A DNA stretch of 64,000 nucleotides from assembly GCA_964505385.1 (NCBI GenBank), contig CAZDIA010000008.1:33383-97382 (forward strand). The letters are read 5' to 3'. Shown one piece after another: positions 48,701 through 58,112 of the stretch. The position numbers were made by a program, and so were the translations under genes. Each line of letters begins with the position of its first letter. The stretch's first letter is position 1. Under the pieces are notes generated by a model. The model saw nothing but the letters and a program-made list of their open reading frames with translations. It had not been told where the DNA came from and did not search any database. This DNA comes from SLJN01 sp964505385 (GTDB lineage: Bacteria > Bacteroidota > Rhodothermia > Balneolales > Natronogracilivirgulaceae).

Positions 48701-50266
48701 AAGCATCAAAGGTATAATCCTCTCCCTCTTGTAGAGGTTTGAAATAACCCTCCTCAAATTCATCACTTTCCACACCCAGATCGGATGCTGACACACTTGC
48801 ATCACGATCACGGTAAGCTTCCAGCAACTCCTCATCAAAGCGGTCCTGCGTCTGATTGGGAATTGAATACCTGCCGTCAGCATCCTCGATGGTTCCGAGG
48901 TCGGTCAACGCAATGGCCCTTCGTTGATCATCCTCAGCCTCCTCCGAAATATTCAGCAGGTAGACATCCATCCTGGTGATATCATATAACCTGGTGCTGA
49001 TTACCGGATCGCTCATTACCCGTTCAAACTCCTGCCTGGAATAGTAATCCAGGAAGAAGTGGCGATCCTCCTGATAATCTGTTGGCCGCACTTCGATTTC
49101 CTGCTCAGTTGATCCGTCCGATATGGTTTCGGTCTGGCTATCGCCTTCCTGTTGTGAGATCACCGAAGTTAATGTCAGGGGACCAAACTGCATTTCCGAT
49201 TTTATTCCAAACAGTGCCGATCCACCTCTGATAAGAGAATTGCCGGTTTCCATCGACACATTTCCAAGCTGTATCGACTGTATAATCTCGTCTTCGTATC
49301 CCTCATAAAAGATATTGAGACGGTTCTGCCAATCAAATGAACGTTCGGTGTCCCAATCGGTCTGAANNNNNNNNNNNNNNNNNNNNNNNNNNNNNNNNNN
49401 NNNNNNNNNNNNNNNNNNNNNNNNNNNNNNNNNNNNNNNNNNNNNNNNNNNNNNNNNNNNNNNNNNATATTGAGACGGTTCTGCCAATCAAATGAACGTT
49501 CGGTGTCCCAATCGGTCTGAATGAAAAGTTTATCACCTATTGTACCCTCAATACTGAGCTGAAGATCCTGATTAAACAGAGGATCAATCCGCGTTTGTTG
49601 ATCGGGTGGAAGCGAAGGGTCTTCCGTTTCCTGTATCGACGCCCCGATATTCATATTGGCCTGGCCACTTACATTGAGATTTACCTCCGGTCGCCCAAAA
49701 ATCGTTGCAAAAGCAGATTCTTCATCAATAGGCAGATCCAGGGTAAAATCAAGCAACCCGCGCCGGTCATCCCTTCTTCGTTCACTTTCTTCTACCAGCC
49801 TCTCCCAATTATCCCGCAGACTCTTTTTCTTGTTTTCAGCCGCAAATTCTTCAAATTCCATATAACGGGGGATGGCAACTTCGACATCACGAATGGTTCT
49901 TGTAACATGATATCTGCCAAGGCTATCCATCTCAATTGTAGTTTGATCTTGTGGATCATCCACTTCAATCAGCCTGGATCTTTTTCTGGGAAACGGCTCG
50001 GCTACCGGCGAATATGTAGGCCGCGGTAGTCGTTTGCCTTCCGGAATTTCCATGAGATCCTCGTCATCCAGACCTATTTGGGAGGCCGCATCCTGGTTAC
50101 CCCCTCGATCTTCGAGGGTATCCGGTGCAGCATTACTTCCGGAAGGGAGCGTAAGGGAGGCTTTAGCCGTTGCCGTTGCATGATCAATAGCACCTAACAG
50201 GAAAAGCATGATCATACAGATAGCTAACCCAATACTATTACCAATTTTTCGGTTAACGAGACACAC
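42789..50266 (-). CDS. sprA: SprA, outer-membrane translocon of the type IX secretion system
   Basis: The reading frame is cut by an N run at 49367-49466, but both halves are one gene. The part before the gap (50266-49467) and the part after it both encode QTDWDTERSFDWQNRLN, and removing the N run plus the 55 duplicated bases gives an in-frame protein of about 2440 residues, the size of SprA. A signal peptide lies near residues 8-35. Repeated blocks such as GARLGRLDYIAFPMPNWNLNWSG (in parts), many short amphipathic beta-strands and an ending FNVVVNIRSN fit its giant beta-barrel. SprA is the channel through which T9SS cargo leaves the cell, and six probable cargo proteins are in this window. 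Confidence 0.9.
49312..49521. other. Assembly gap (100 N) with a 55-base duplicate at its edges
   Basis: The N run is 49367-49466. Bases 49312-49366 are identical to 49467-49521, so two contigs overlap by 55 bases and the scaffolder put N between them. No sequence is likely to be missing here. Confidence 0.9.
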
Positions 50267-50491
50267 TAATTAAATAAAATCAGATGTTATATGATAATAC
50301 CTGGTAAACCGTAACACTATTAGGCAATAGGCAATCTTTGGTTAGGTTGGAGAGTAGGATTTTGGTAATTTGAGCCGTTTAATGAGTATTTAGGATATCT
50401 CATATAGAAATGTCGACTGCGTGTGTACGTTATACCCCATATAATAAAGGCTTTTTTCGTGTTCATCAACTTAATTTTGTAACATTTTTCA

Positions 50492-51571
50492 ATGCAACTC
50501 GGATTTAATAGCCTGCAACGGGATATGCTCAAACGGCACATCGGGCCGTTTGTTTTTTGTTTTATAACGATCATGTTTCTGCTNNNNNNNNNNNNNNNNN
50601 NNNNNNNNNNNNNNNNNNNNNNNNNNNNNNNNNNNNNNNNNNNNNNNNNNNNNNNNNNNNNNNNNNNNNNNNNNNNNNNNNNNATAAAAGCAGACAAAGG
50701 CCACCTTGAAACCGATGAGGAACTTATGCTTATGCGGCTTCATCTGATGGAGGGAAATATTGTGAGATACCTACGTGAAGGACGTGGGGAAACTCCACTG
50801 CTTGAAGAAAGCTCCTTTAATGACTATCACATCAGATTTGATATGTCGGAGCTCGCTTTCTCGCGTACAAATCCCGATCAGCGCCGCCGTGATGGCAGAA
50901 CAATGAGCAGTAGGGAAATGCTTGCCAGGATTGATACTATTAAAAAAGATATACAGGAGGAACGTGATAAATATTTCGAACGCAGCAATGTTAAACTTTT
51001 TACGGATCAACCTGTTGATGAAGATGAAGCCATAGCCACCGCCGGGCAATCAACAGAAAGCTTAGAAACTGAAAACGGCGATACTATAACAACTACCGAC
51101 GAAACCTTTGACGCACATACTGCTAATTATCACGCCTTAAATATTCTGAGTTCACTTGAAGATCAGCGAATGATCACAGAAAGAACGGGTTCTCAAATAC
51201 GCAACACCCAAAGCCGTATCGATAATCTGCAGAACAACATCGAATGGCGAATTGAAAATGTTGCCTCCTTTTTGGTAGAAGTTCATAAAAAAGTTTCTAT
51301 ACCCGTTGCGTGCATTATCTTCCTGTTGATAGGCGCTCCGCTGGGGATGTTAACCAAAAAAGGTAACATCGGAGTTAACGCTTTGATCAGCACGTTGCTT
51401 TTTACGTTTTACTGGACCTCCCTTATCCAGGGTGAAAAGCTGGCAGAGCGGCTCTATATTTCCCCAATAACCGGTATGTGGTTTGCCAACATAGTATTGC
51501 TGATTGTCGGCCTCTACCTTACTCTGAAAGTAGCAAGAGAATATGACATCTTCCGACTTGGAAGAAAGTAA
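50492..51571 (+). CDS. LptF/LptG-family lipopolysaccharide export permease, interrupted by a gap
   Basis: The frame starts MQLGFNSLQRDMLKRHIG with a first membrane segment, is cut by 100 N (50584-50683), and resumes in the periplasmic beta domain (IKADKGHLETDEELMLMRLH). After that come a coiled-coil-like insert (about 140-270 of the given numbering) and three C-terminal membrane segments with IFLLIGAPLGMLTKKG. LptF and LptG form the membrane part of the LptB2FG transporter, which lifts LPS to the outer membrane. Membrane segments 2-3 and the start of the beta domain are missing, so the true gap is probably several hundred bases. The frame continues through the N run only by chance. The partner gene follows after 6 bases. 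Confidence 0.82.
   Translation: MQLGFNSLQRDMLKRHIGPFVFCFITIMFLXXXXXXXXXXXXXXXXXXXXXXXXXXXXXXXXXXIKADKGHLETDEELMLMRLHLMEGNIVRYLREGRGETPLLEESSFNDYHIRFDMSELAFSRTNPDQRRRDGRTMSSREMLARIDTIKKDIQEERDKYFERSNVKLFTDQPVDEDEAIATAGQSTESLETENGDTITTTDETFDAHTANYHALNILSSLEDQRMITERTGSQIRNTQSRIDNLQNNIEWRIENVASFLVEVHKKVSIPVACIIFLLIGAPLGMLTKKGNIGVNALISTLLFTFYWTSLIQGEKLAERLYISPITGMWFANIVLLIVGLYLTLKVAREYDIFRLGRK
50584..50683. other. Assembly gap of 100 N inside the lptF-like gene
   Basis: The flanks do not overlap here, and the protein lacks its second and third membrane segments, so unlike the gap at 49367 real sequence is missing and its length is unknown. Confidence 0.85.
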
Positions 51572-51577
51572 AGAACG

Positions 51578-52660
51578 ATGCTAACAAAATTTGACCGCTA
51601 CATATTCTTCCGGCTAATGATAATCACCGTTTCGGTGATGGCTTTGCTGGTTTTTATTTTTATAATCATCGACTTTTCCGAAAACAGCGATGATTTTGCC
51701 GACCGCGGTGCGACCTTACAGGAGATTTGGCTTGATTATTACCTTAACTACATTCCGGAGATTATACGGTTGGTATCGCCGGTAGCGGTCTTCGTTTCTG
51801 TGCTATTGATCACCGGGCAGCTATCCCTCAGATCCGAGATAATTGCACTAAAAGGAGCCGGAGTCAGCATGTACCGGTTTATGGCTCCTTATATCGTCTT
51901 CGGGGTGATTGTAGCCGGAGCCATCAGTTATATGGATGGATATGTTGTGCCACCCGCCAATGCCGAACGGATTGAATTCGAACGTCAATACATAATGGAC
52001 CGCTCTGATCGTGTTGAACGAAACAGGATTTTCCGGCAGGATGCCCCCGGCCGCTTTTTTATCGTCAATTATTATGCGGGAGATGAGAAAACTGCCTACA
52101 GGGTAAACGTCTATCAGTACAATGAAGGTAAACTTACCGAATCCATTCAAATGAGCCGAATGGAGTGGGATGAAGAAACCGAAAATTGGACTATGGTGCA
52201 GGGGGAGGTACGCACTTTTAATGATGACGGATACGAACGGGATGAATTTTCAAGGCGCGACACCACCTTTAACCTTCTGCCCAGAGATTTTGGCCGTACT
52301 TCCTCAGATATTTACCAGTTGACATATCCCGAAATCCGGGATTATCTGGCATCCCTGGAACGAAGCGGCGCCAGCGGCGTCAACACACCGACCGTTCAGT
52401 ATTACGGAAAAGTATTATATCCCATATCTATACTGGTAGTGATCATCATCGGCTTCAGCATTGCTTATGTGAAGCGAAGCGGAGGTGCGGGAGTTCATAT
52501 CGCTGCAGGTCTCGCCGTCAGTTTTCTATATCTGGCTTTTATGAAAATTGCCGAACCGTTCGGATATGCCGGCACCATTGAACCTTTCTATGCCGCACTC
52601 ATTCCCCATGTGATCTTTGCCATTGTGAGCATAGTATTGCTCGTTACAGCAAAAAAATAG
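51578..52660 (+). CDS. LptG/LptF-family lipopolysaccharide export permease
   Basis: This 360-residue inner-membrane protein has the full family layout: membrane segment at about 12-32, two more at about 60-80 and 100-120 with SLRSEIIALKGAGVSMYR between them (the coupling-helix region that meets the LptB ATPase), a periplasmic beta-jellyroll (about 140-265) and three C-terminal membrane segments. Its length matches LptG (about 360). With the preceding gene it forms the permease pair for lipid A/LPS export; the ATPase LptB is not encoded here. The spacing of 6 bases indicates an operon. Confidence 0.9.
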   Translation: MLTKFDRYIFFRLMIITVSVMALLVFIFIIIDFSENSDDFADRGATLQEIWLDYYLNYIPEIIRLVSPVAVFVSVLLITGQLSLRSEIIALKGAGVSMYRFMAPYIVFGVIVAGAISYMDGYVVPPANAERIEFERQYIMDRSDRVERNRIFRQDAPGRFFIVNYYAGDEKTAYRVNVYQYNEGKLTESIQMSRMEWDEETENWTMVQGEVRTFNDDGYERDEFSRRDTTFNLLPRDFGRTSSDIYQLTYPEIRDYLASLERSGASGVNTPTVQYYGKVLYPISILVVIIIGFSIAYVKRSGGAGVHIAAGLAVSFLYLAFMKIAEPFGYAGTIEPFYAALIPHVIFAIVSIVLLVTAKK

Positions 52661-52682
52661 CTCCTTCAGTCTGGTTCTAATG

Positions 52683-52713
52683 TAATCAAATTTCAGCTAC
52701 TTTAATTTGATTA
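52683..52713. other. Inverted repeat between lptG and nhaC-like genes
   Basis: TAATCAAATT and AATTTGATTA are perfect 10-base arms around an 11-base loop, 90 bases before the antiporter start. No T-run follows. It could be a weak terminator or an operator. Confidence 0.35.
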
Positions 52714-52802
52714 GATCAATATTTGCTTAGCTATAGTTTTTCTTTCATATTCCACCGGATTAAATAATGTGAACACTCACTTTAATTATCAGGATGTGTG
52801 AT

Positions 52803-54338
52803 ATGGCAGAAATGTCAAAATTTACGACAAAAAGATTGATCAGTATCGGCATCGGTTTCCTCATTATTCTGATGGGAATCTTGTTTGCCGGCCACTTTCC
52901 AGAATATGATGACCACTATGGATTCTGGTCTGTAATGCCCCCATTCGTGGCTATTATTCTGGCTTTTTGGTCGCGGGATGTGATCAGTTCACTTTTTGTC
53001 GGAATTGCACTTGGCGGTGTCATATCCGGAAAGTTGAATATCGTCCAGGAGTTTTTGATTCCATCAATCGGAACCCAGGATTTTGCCCTCATTTTATTAG
53101 TATACCTCTGGGCTCTGGGCGGCCTGATCGGCATATGGACGCGCACAGGCGGCGCTGAGAGGTTTGCCACCAAAGCCGGTGCCCTTATGATCAGGGGGCC
53201 CCGAAGCGCCAAGCTCTTTACCTGGCTTATGGGGTTGATCTTTCACCAGGGAGGAACGGTGAGTACGGTACTTACCGGTGCTACAGCACGTCCGGCTGCC
53301 GATAAACATAAAGTATCCCACGAAGAGCTGGCATTCATGGTCGATTCCACAGCTTCTCCTGCTGCTGTCGTGATTCCTTTTAACGTCTGGCCTATTTATG
53401 TTGCCGGCCTTGTTGTGGGCACCATTCCATTATTCGAAACATCTCAACAGGCTGTAACTTTCTTCTTTCAATCTATCCCGTTCAATTTTTACGCCTTAGT
53501 TACCATTCTGATAACGCTTCTTTTTGCCCTGGAAAAACTACCCTGGGTGCCGGGCAAGCAAATGCGCCAGGCTATAAGCCGCTCACGGGAAACCGGCAAG
53601 CTTGACCGGGATGAAGCTATGCCACTGGCAGCAGATGAATTAACCCAGCATAAAGTACCTGAAGATTATCGAACCAGCTTACTCGATTTTATCGGCCCGA
53701 TAGGTACATTGCTTGGGGTTGCAATACTTCCTTTTCTGTATACCTTCTTTTTGCTGGGCCAGCGCGAAGATGCCTCAGTCCTCATCGCCGAAGCATTTGT
53801 GATTGCGGTACTTGTATCTTTCGCCATTGCTTTGATCAAAGGTATGCCCCTGAAAACCATCATGGAAGGATTTATTGACGGGTGTAAAGGTGTCACCATC
53901 GGTGCGATTATTCTCGGTCTTGCTGTAACCTTAAAAGAAGTCGCCGAAGCCGTAGGAACCGCTGAGTACGTTGTAGCTCTTGCAGGCGATGTTATTCCGG
54001 CATTTTTACTTCCCGGTATACTCACCTTCTTGTGTATGATTATTGCTTTTTCCACCGGTACATCTTTCGGTACATACGCTGTGGTTTTTCCGGTTGCCAT
54101 GCCGTTGGCCTATGCCATTGATCCCAGCACGCTCTTTATCATGATTTGCTTTGCAGCCGTAGTTGGCGGCGCCGTTTTCGGTGACAAGTGCTCGCCCATT
54201 TCCGATACATCAATTCTCTCATCACTGGCTACCGGTTGTGATTTGATGGATCATATTAAAACGCAATTCCCGCTCGCCATAGCTGCAGCACTTATTGGAT
54301 TAGTGCTTCACGCCATTGTTGTAATTATGTTTGTATAA
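52803..54338 (+). CDS. NhaC-family Na+/H+ antiporter
   Basis: This 511-residue inner-membrane protein has about 12 membrane segments and family blocks such as FHQGGTVSTVLTGATARPAADK near 150-170 (two blocks), STASPAAVVIPFNVWP near 185, FSTGTSFGTYAVVFPVAMP near 425 and FGDKCSPISDTSILSS near 470. These match NhaC-type antiporters, which exchange Na+ (or malate/lactate with Na+/H+ in some members). It suits a salt-adapted or alkaliphilic organism. The ATG at 52803 is preferred to the one at 52794, because the AGGA motif is at the right distance only for the former. Confidence 0.88.
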   Translation: MAEMSKFTTKRLISIGIGFLIILMGILFAGHFPEYDDHYGFWSVMPPFVAIILAFWSRDVISSLFVGIALGGVISGKLNIVQEFLIPSIGTQDFALILLVYLWALGGLIGIWTRTGGAERFATKAGALMIRGPRSAKLFTWLMGLIFHQGGTVSTVLTGATARPAADKHKVSHEELAFMVDSTASPAAVVIPFNVWPIYVAGLVVGTIPLFETSQQAVTFFFQSIPFNFYALVTILITLLFALEKLPWVPGKQMRQAISRSRETGKLDRDEAMPLAADELTQHKVPEDYRTSLLDFIGPIGTLLGVAILPFLYTFFLLGQREDASVLIAEAFVIAVLVSFAIALIKGMPLKTIMEGFIDGCKGVTIGAIILGLAVTLKEVAEAVGTAEYVVALAGDVIPAFLLPGILTFLCMIIAFSTGTSFGTYAVVFPVAMPLAYAIDPSTLFIMICFAAVVGGAVFGDKCSPISDTSILSSLATGCDLMDHIKTQFPLAIAAALIGLVLHAIVVIMFV

Positions 54339-54405
54339 ATTTGTGAACCATCCGTTCATCATGTTTGATGAATTGATATTTGCAAGTATATAATGATGTC
54401 CGGGT

Positions 54406-55479
54406 ATGCTATCCGCAACTCCATCTCAAAAGCCGTTGATCTGGTTGCTATCCGCCTACCGTTCAGACAGCCATGCTGCCTGGGCGGACTGGCTGACTTC
54501 GGAGCATTCCCATGTAAACTGGCATCGGCTGGAGCTTTCCGGGCGTCATTTTCGCTGGCGTATTCGCGGCAATCCTCTATGCTGGCTCAACCTGCCGGAA
54601 ACCAATCCTGATCTGATCCTGGCAACTTCCATGGTGGATCTTGCAACTATAAAGGGGCTGCATCCGCGGCTTGCACAGATCCCGGCGTGGTATTATTTCC
54701 ACGAAAACCAATTTGCCTATCCCGAGAGCGAACGGCAATTCAGCTCGATTGATCACCAAATGGTACAGATATACGGCGGACTCACTGCAGACCACCTTTT
54801 TTTCAATTCTGATTTCAACCGTACTTCTTTTTTAAATGGCGTGGCTGATCTGCTGCACAAAAAACCCGACGCTGATGCCGGGCTTATCCACAGGAAGCTG
54901 GAGGAAAAATCGACACTTTTACCCATCCCCGTAAATCCGGTGCCGGCCGCTGAAAACAGGGACGAAAAATTGATCCTGTGGAATCATCGGTGGGAATACG
55001 ATAAAGCCCCGGAAGTTTTCTGCCGGGCATTGCATAAGCTTAAAACCAAAGGGATCGAATTTCGTCTTGCACTTCTGGGCGGCCGATCCTCCCGCACCCC
55101 GGAATCACTACAAAAATTAAGGGATGATTTGGGAAACAGAATCATAGTTGATAAAAAAGTTGACCCTCACTCCTACCGGGATATTCTTGGTAAATCAGGT
55201 ATTGCTGTAAGCACTGCGGTTCATGAATTTCAAGGACTTGCAATGCTGGAAGCAGCAAGTGCGGGTGCGCGTCCGCTCGTACCGGATGCTTTATGCTATC
55301 CGGAACAATATCCGGAGGATTATCGCTATACCCCTGAGAGCGACAAAGCGCTGGCAACTAAACTGGAGAAATGGCTTACACACGGACTGCCGGAACCGGT
55401 TGATGTTTCGTACTGGTATTCGCAATCATTATACAATCGTTGGCAAAAGTTGCTTAACCAACCGCATGCCAAACTATGA
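54406..55479 (+). CDS. DUF3524 glycosyltransferase of the tRNA-queuosine mannosyltransferase type
   Basis: This 357-residue GT4-type enzyme is soluble. The N-terminal part (LSAYRSDSHAAWADWL, then RWRIRGN and ATSMVDLATIKGLHP) is the DUF3524 domain. YFHENQFAYP near 105 is followed by NHRWEYDKAPEVFCRAL near 190 and the donor-binding HEFQGLAMLEAASAG near 270. All of these align with the human GTDC1/QTMAN layout. That family attaches mannose from GDP-mannose to queuosine in tRNA(Asp). Bacterial members are likely to do the same or a related tRNA modification, which is inference here. No queuosine genes are adjacent. The gene is convergent with the cupin gene at 55539. Confidence 0.8.
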   Translation: MLSATPSQKPLIWLLSAYRSDSHAAWADWLTSEHSHVNWHRLELSGRHFRWRIRGNPLCWLNLPETNPDLILATSMVDLATIKGLHPRLAQIPAWYYFHENQFAYPESERQFSSIDHQMVQIYGGLTADHLFFNSDFNRTSFLNGVADLLHKKPDADAGLIHRKLEEKSTLLPIPVNPVPAAENRDEKLILWNHRWEYDKAPEVFCRALHKLKTKGIEFRLALLGGRSSRTPESLQKLRDDLGNRIIVDKKVDPHSYRDILGKSGIAVSTAVHEFQGLAMLEAASAGARPLVPDALCYPEQYPEDYRYTPESDKALATKLEKWLTHGLPEPVDVSYWYSQSLYNRWQKLLNQPHAKL

Positions 55480-55481
55480 TA

Positions 55482-55523
55482 CAAAAAGGACACAACTCCG
55501 TTACATGAGCTGTGCCCTTTATA
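55482..55523. terminator. Bidirectional hairpin between convergent genes
   Basis: AAAGGACACAACTC and GAGCTGTGCCCTTT pair with two mismatches. An A-rich run lies on one side and a short T/A run on the other, as for a terminator shared by convergent genes ending at 55479 and 55539. Confidence 0.55.
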
Positions 55524-55538
55524 AAATGAATCTAACTT

Positions 55539-56024
55539 TTAATCTCCATCAGCTAATCGGGGATCATCATCCGGGTCAAGGTATTCAATTCCCCAGGGAC
55601 CGGTACCGTGAAGTTGGAAAATTACTTCTCCCTCGGCATAACCGAACATGGGTTCTCCGGGTGGCATGATAAAAATACTTCCCTCCTGAAGTTCTTTGGT
55701 TTTATCAGGATCATATTCTTCACCATGAGCAAAATGCAGTGTTCCCTTGAGAACCGTGCCTCGTTCATAAGCAGGGTGTATATGCGGTAATATTTTAAAA
55801 CCATCTTCCAGACGCAATCTGAAAGTAAAAGGTTCCTCTTCCTGCAAATCACCTTCTATAACAGCAATTTCAGCACCGTCACCCATCGATTCTACGGGGC
55901 CCCATTCAATCTCATCAGGGGAAATCATAAGATGTTCATCATTTGAGTGCTGGGCATCAGCTTCTGCCCACAATAATAATCCCAAAACTACAATAACTGA
56001 GATCATTTTCTGTAAGGTGTACAT
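55539..56024 (-). CDS. Secreted cupin-domain protein
   Basis: This 161-residue precursor has a signal peptide (cleavage near ADAQ) and a single cupin barrel: ISPDEIEWGPVESM, then HIHPAYERGTVLKGTLHFAHG (two blocks, with the metal-binding His-x-His) and GSIFIMPPGEPMFGYAEG (two blocks). It resembles the DUF4437/ChrR-like cupins. It shares the EWGP start and the placing of the histidines with the lipoprotein cupin at 57421. Function is unknown; a periplasmic small-molecule-binding or dioxygenase-like role is possible. It is the last gene of the minus-strand methyltransferase group. Confidence 0.75.
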   Translation of the reverse strand: MYTLQKMISVIVVLGLLLWAEADAQHSNDEHLMISPDEIEWGPVESMGDGAEIAVIEGDLQEEEPFTFRLRLEDGFKILPHIHPAYERGTVLKGTLHFAHGEEYDPDKTKELQEGSIFIMPPGEPMFGYAEGEVIFQLHGTGPWGIEYLDPDDDPRLADGD

Positions 56025-56120
56025 ATTTTACTCCTATGGTTTTTTTATTGATGGTTCTTAGTCAAGTTAATTGATACTTATTAAGTTACAAATAATATAA
56101 AATTTTATTATCTATTATTC

Positions 56121-56939
56121 TTATTGTTTGAATCCGACGGCTACAACAAACTCACCGGGCACCACATATCCTTCACCATTTCTGAAGGGCTCTACCGAAG
56201 CAAGGTATTCCTCATGTGCTTTTTCTTTGGTTTCATCATCGAATTTCTGATAAGCCAGAGCTACGGGTCCTCCGGCAAAAGCAGCCTTAATACAATGCTC
56301 AGAAGACTCATAATTTAATGTTGTATCAAAGCGCTCCGTGCTAATATCCACAAAACCCGCCATCTGCATAGTTTTTTCCAGGGTATTTCCTGTACCCTGT
56401 TGGAAGAACATGGGGCAAACTTCAGAAGCTACGTATTGATCTACAATCGGGAATATCTCTGCCCAACCACATTTTTTTCGATCGCCCCAGATAACCATTG
56501 CCGCCCTGCCTTCCGGTTTGATCACGCGGTATTTTTCCTTTAAACCCTGCAGCGGGTCTGTATAATACATCAATCCTAATGCTGAAATTGCAACATCAAA
56601 TGAGTCATCTTCCTCATCGAGTTGTTCAGCATCCATTCTTTTGGCAGTGATGTTGTCATATCCCTTTATTTCAGCTTCTTCTTTTGTTTTTACCACCATT
56701 TCTTCGGATATATCCGTTGCCAATACCTCGCCTCCCGGTTTAACCTGATCAGCAGCATCAAAGGTTATTAAGCCGGTGCCACAGGCCGTTTCGATAACAC
56801 GTTCACCAGGCTTTAGATTTGCTACTTCCAATACCCGTTGTTGGGCCGGTTTCAACAATTCTTTCCAGGAGGGCTCATATACCTCAGCTGCTTTATCCCA
56901 GCCATAGCGCTGTACTCTGCGTTGTAATTCAGGTTTCAT
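56121..56939 (-). CDS. Class I SAM-dependent methyltransferase
   Basis: This 272-residue protein has the Rossmann methyltransferase core: motif I VIETACGTGLITFDAAD near 48 (two blocks), EVLATDISEEMV near 70, then DVAISALGLMYYTDPLQG near 115 and GRAAMVIWGDRKKCGW near 145. It resembles UbiE/Methyltransf_11-type enzymes, but the substrate is not recognisable. The start ATG lies inside the out-of-frame tail of the upstream OsmC gene (11-base overlap in the repaired frame), which suggests translational coupling in the ancestral operon. It is one of three methyltransferases within 5 kb. Confidence 0.8.
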   Translation of the reverse strand: MKPELQRRVQRYGWDKAAEVYEPSWKELLKPAQQRVLEVANLKPGERVIETACGTGLITFDAADQVKPGGEVLATDISEEMVVKTKEEAEIKGYDNITAKRMDAEQLDEEDDSFDVAISALGLMYYTDPLQGLKEKYRVIKPEGRAAMVIWGDRKKCGWAEIFPIVDQYVASEVCPMFFQQGTGNTLEKTMQMAGFVDISTERFDTTLNYESSEHCIKAAFAGGPVALAYQKFDDETKEKAHEEYLASVEPFRNGEGYVVPGEFVVAVGFKQ

Positions 56940-57386
56940 GTTGTTTTCCCTCTTTTAGTTCCGTAGTTGTAATATGAACTTCTCCTTCTACCGGCAGTGC
57001 ACGTCGATAGTTATCAAGTGTCGGATTTAACTTTCCACTTCACTGATAACTTTTCGAACCTGCTGTTCCTCAGCCTGACTTTCGATAAAAATTCGATACC
57101 GCACTACCTGAAATCCGGGATCTATATCCTCTATTCCGAACATTCCCCGTGCATCTGTGTCTGATTCTATTTCAACCTCTATATGTTCAACCTGAACCTC
57201 CATTACTGCCGCTTGTTGCGAACAGGCAATCGCGAGGCAACTACCCAGGCTTCCGCGTTCCAGTACGCTGGGACCCGGTCCGGCATCGTTTCCACCTTCG
57301 CCGGTTCCGACATCCACGGTAAACTTCCAGTGTTTGTGTTCTACCTCACAAGTGGTTCCGTTATAGAGCCTCACTTTAGTAAGCAT
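56929..57386 (-). pseudogene. OsmC-family protein with a frameshift
   Basis: The open part (57386-57027, 119 residues) has an OsmC fold (RGSLGSCLAIACSQQA near 45-60, then the VEVEGE-like strands) and stops early after KVISEVES. The next codons in another frame read LNPTLDNYRRALPVEGEVHI (with a T restored near 57029), which is the usual end of OsmC proteins, and reach a stop at 56929. So a single-base deletion in a T run has probably broken the gene; the repaired protein would have about 154 residues. OsmC proteins reduce organic hydroperoxides. The second conserved cysteine is not present, so the peroxidase activity is doubtful even when repaired. A sequencing error is possible. Confidence 0.75.
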
Positions 57387-57420
57387 ACGAGCGTCGATCC
57401 TCCTCCCATTCGCTAAACTA

Positions 57421-57927
57421 TTAATAACCTGTCACAGGTGGTTCCTCATCGTCCGTGGGAATAGCGTCCACAGGTTCTTCAAATGCGATAAAGAGAATAC
57501 AATCCCCTCCATCCAGGCAGTTTGTTTCGTGGGCCAGGCCGGCAGGGCCGTAAGCATAAGTGCCTTTTTCCATAGTTACCGGATCCTGTCCGTCATAGTC
57601 CACTTCCATTTCTCCGGAAAGCAAAATCATTCGTTCTGCCGAAGTATGCCAGTGTCTCTCTATTGTTGTGTTCGATTCAAACCTAAGCAATGCGTCGGCA
57701 TTAGGCTCTTCAGGATTACCTTGAATTACGGCGAGATCACAACCCTCAGGCATAAACTCAGGACAAGGCCCCCACTCAAGGTTCGGGTCATCATATTCCA
57801 ATGTAAAAGCTTGCTGATCGCCGGCAGGATTATTTGTATCGTTGTTTCCGTCGCAACCAATTATGATTAATGAGGCCGTCAAAAGTACACATATAAAGGT
57901 TGGGTATCTAATTGCTCCGTGTATCAT
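57421..57927 (-). CDS. Cupin-domain lipoprotein
   Basis: The ATG at 57927 begins a lipoprotein signal (MIHGAIRYPTFICVLLTASL, then IIIGC) of a 168-residue precursor; a longer frame from 57999 is not needed. The mature part has one cupin barrel: LEWGPCPEFMPEGCDLAVI, then ERHWHTSAERMILLSGEMEV (His-x-His) and a GTYAYGPAGLAHE block (second His). It ends in an acidic tail. It is a paralogue of the cupin at 55539. A role in binding a metal or a small molecule in the periplasm or outer membrane is inferred. Confidence 0.75.
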   Translation of the reverse strand: MIHGAIRYPTFICVLLTASLIIIGCDGNNDTNNPAGDQQAFTLEYDDPNLEWGPCPEFMPEGCDLAVIQGNPEEPNADALLRFESNTTIERHWHTSAERMILLSGEMEVDYDGQDPVTMEKGTYAYGPAGLAHETNCLDGGDCILFIAFEEPVDAIPTDDEEPPVTGY

Positions 57928-58112
57928 AATTAAATATGGTTTAATGAATAATTGATTGAAGAAACATACTATTGACATTTTAGTAGTATCATACATCAAT
58001 GTGATGGTTCCTTCTCTTACTCTAATACACGAAAATCAGCAATAGAATACCTCATGTTGACCGGCGGGAAAAATGATAAAGTTGTTACATTGCTTCCGTT
58101 AAACTTTTGTAT

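Noticed and set aside
49312..49521. A 55-base direct repeat inside sprA.
   Set aside because: The copies lie exactly at the edges of an N run and encode the same residues, so it is an unmerged contig overlap and not a biological duplication.
54355..54372. TTCATCA/TGATGAA hairpin after the NhaC-type gene as a terminator.
   Set aside because: The stem is short and AT-rich and no T-run follows.
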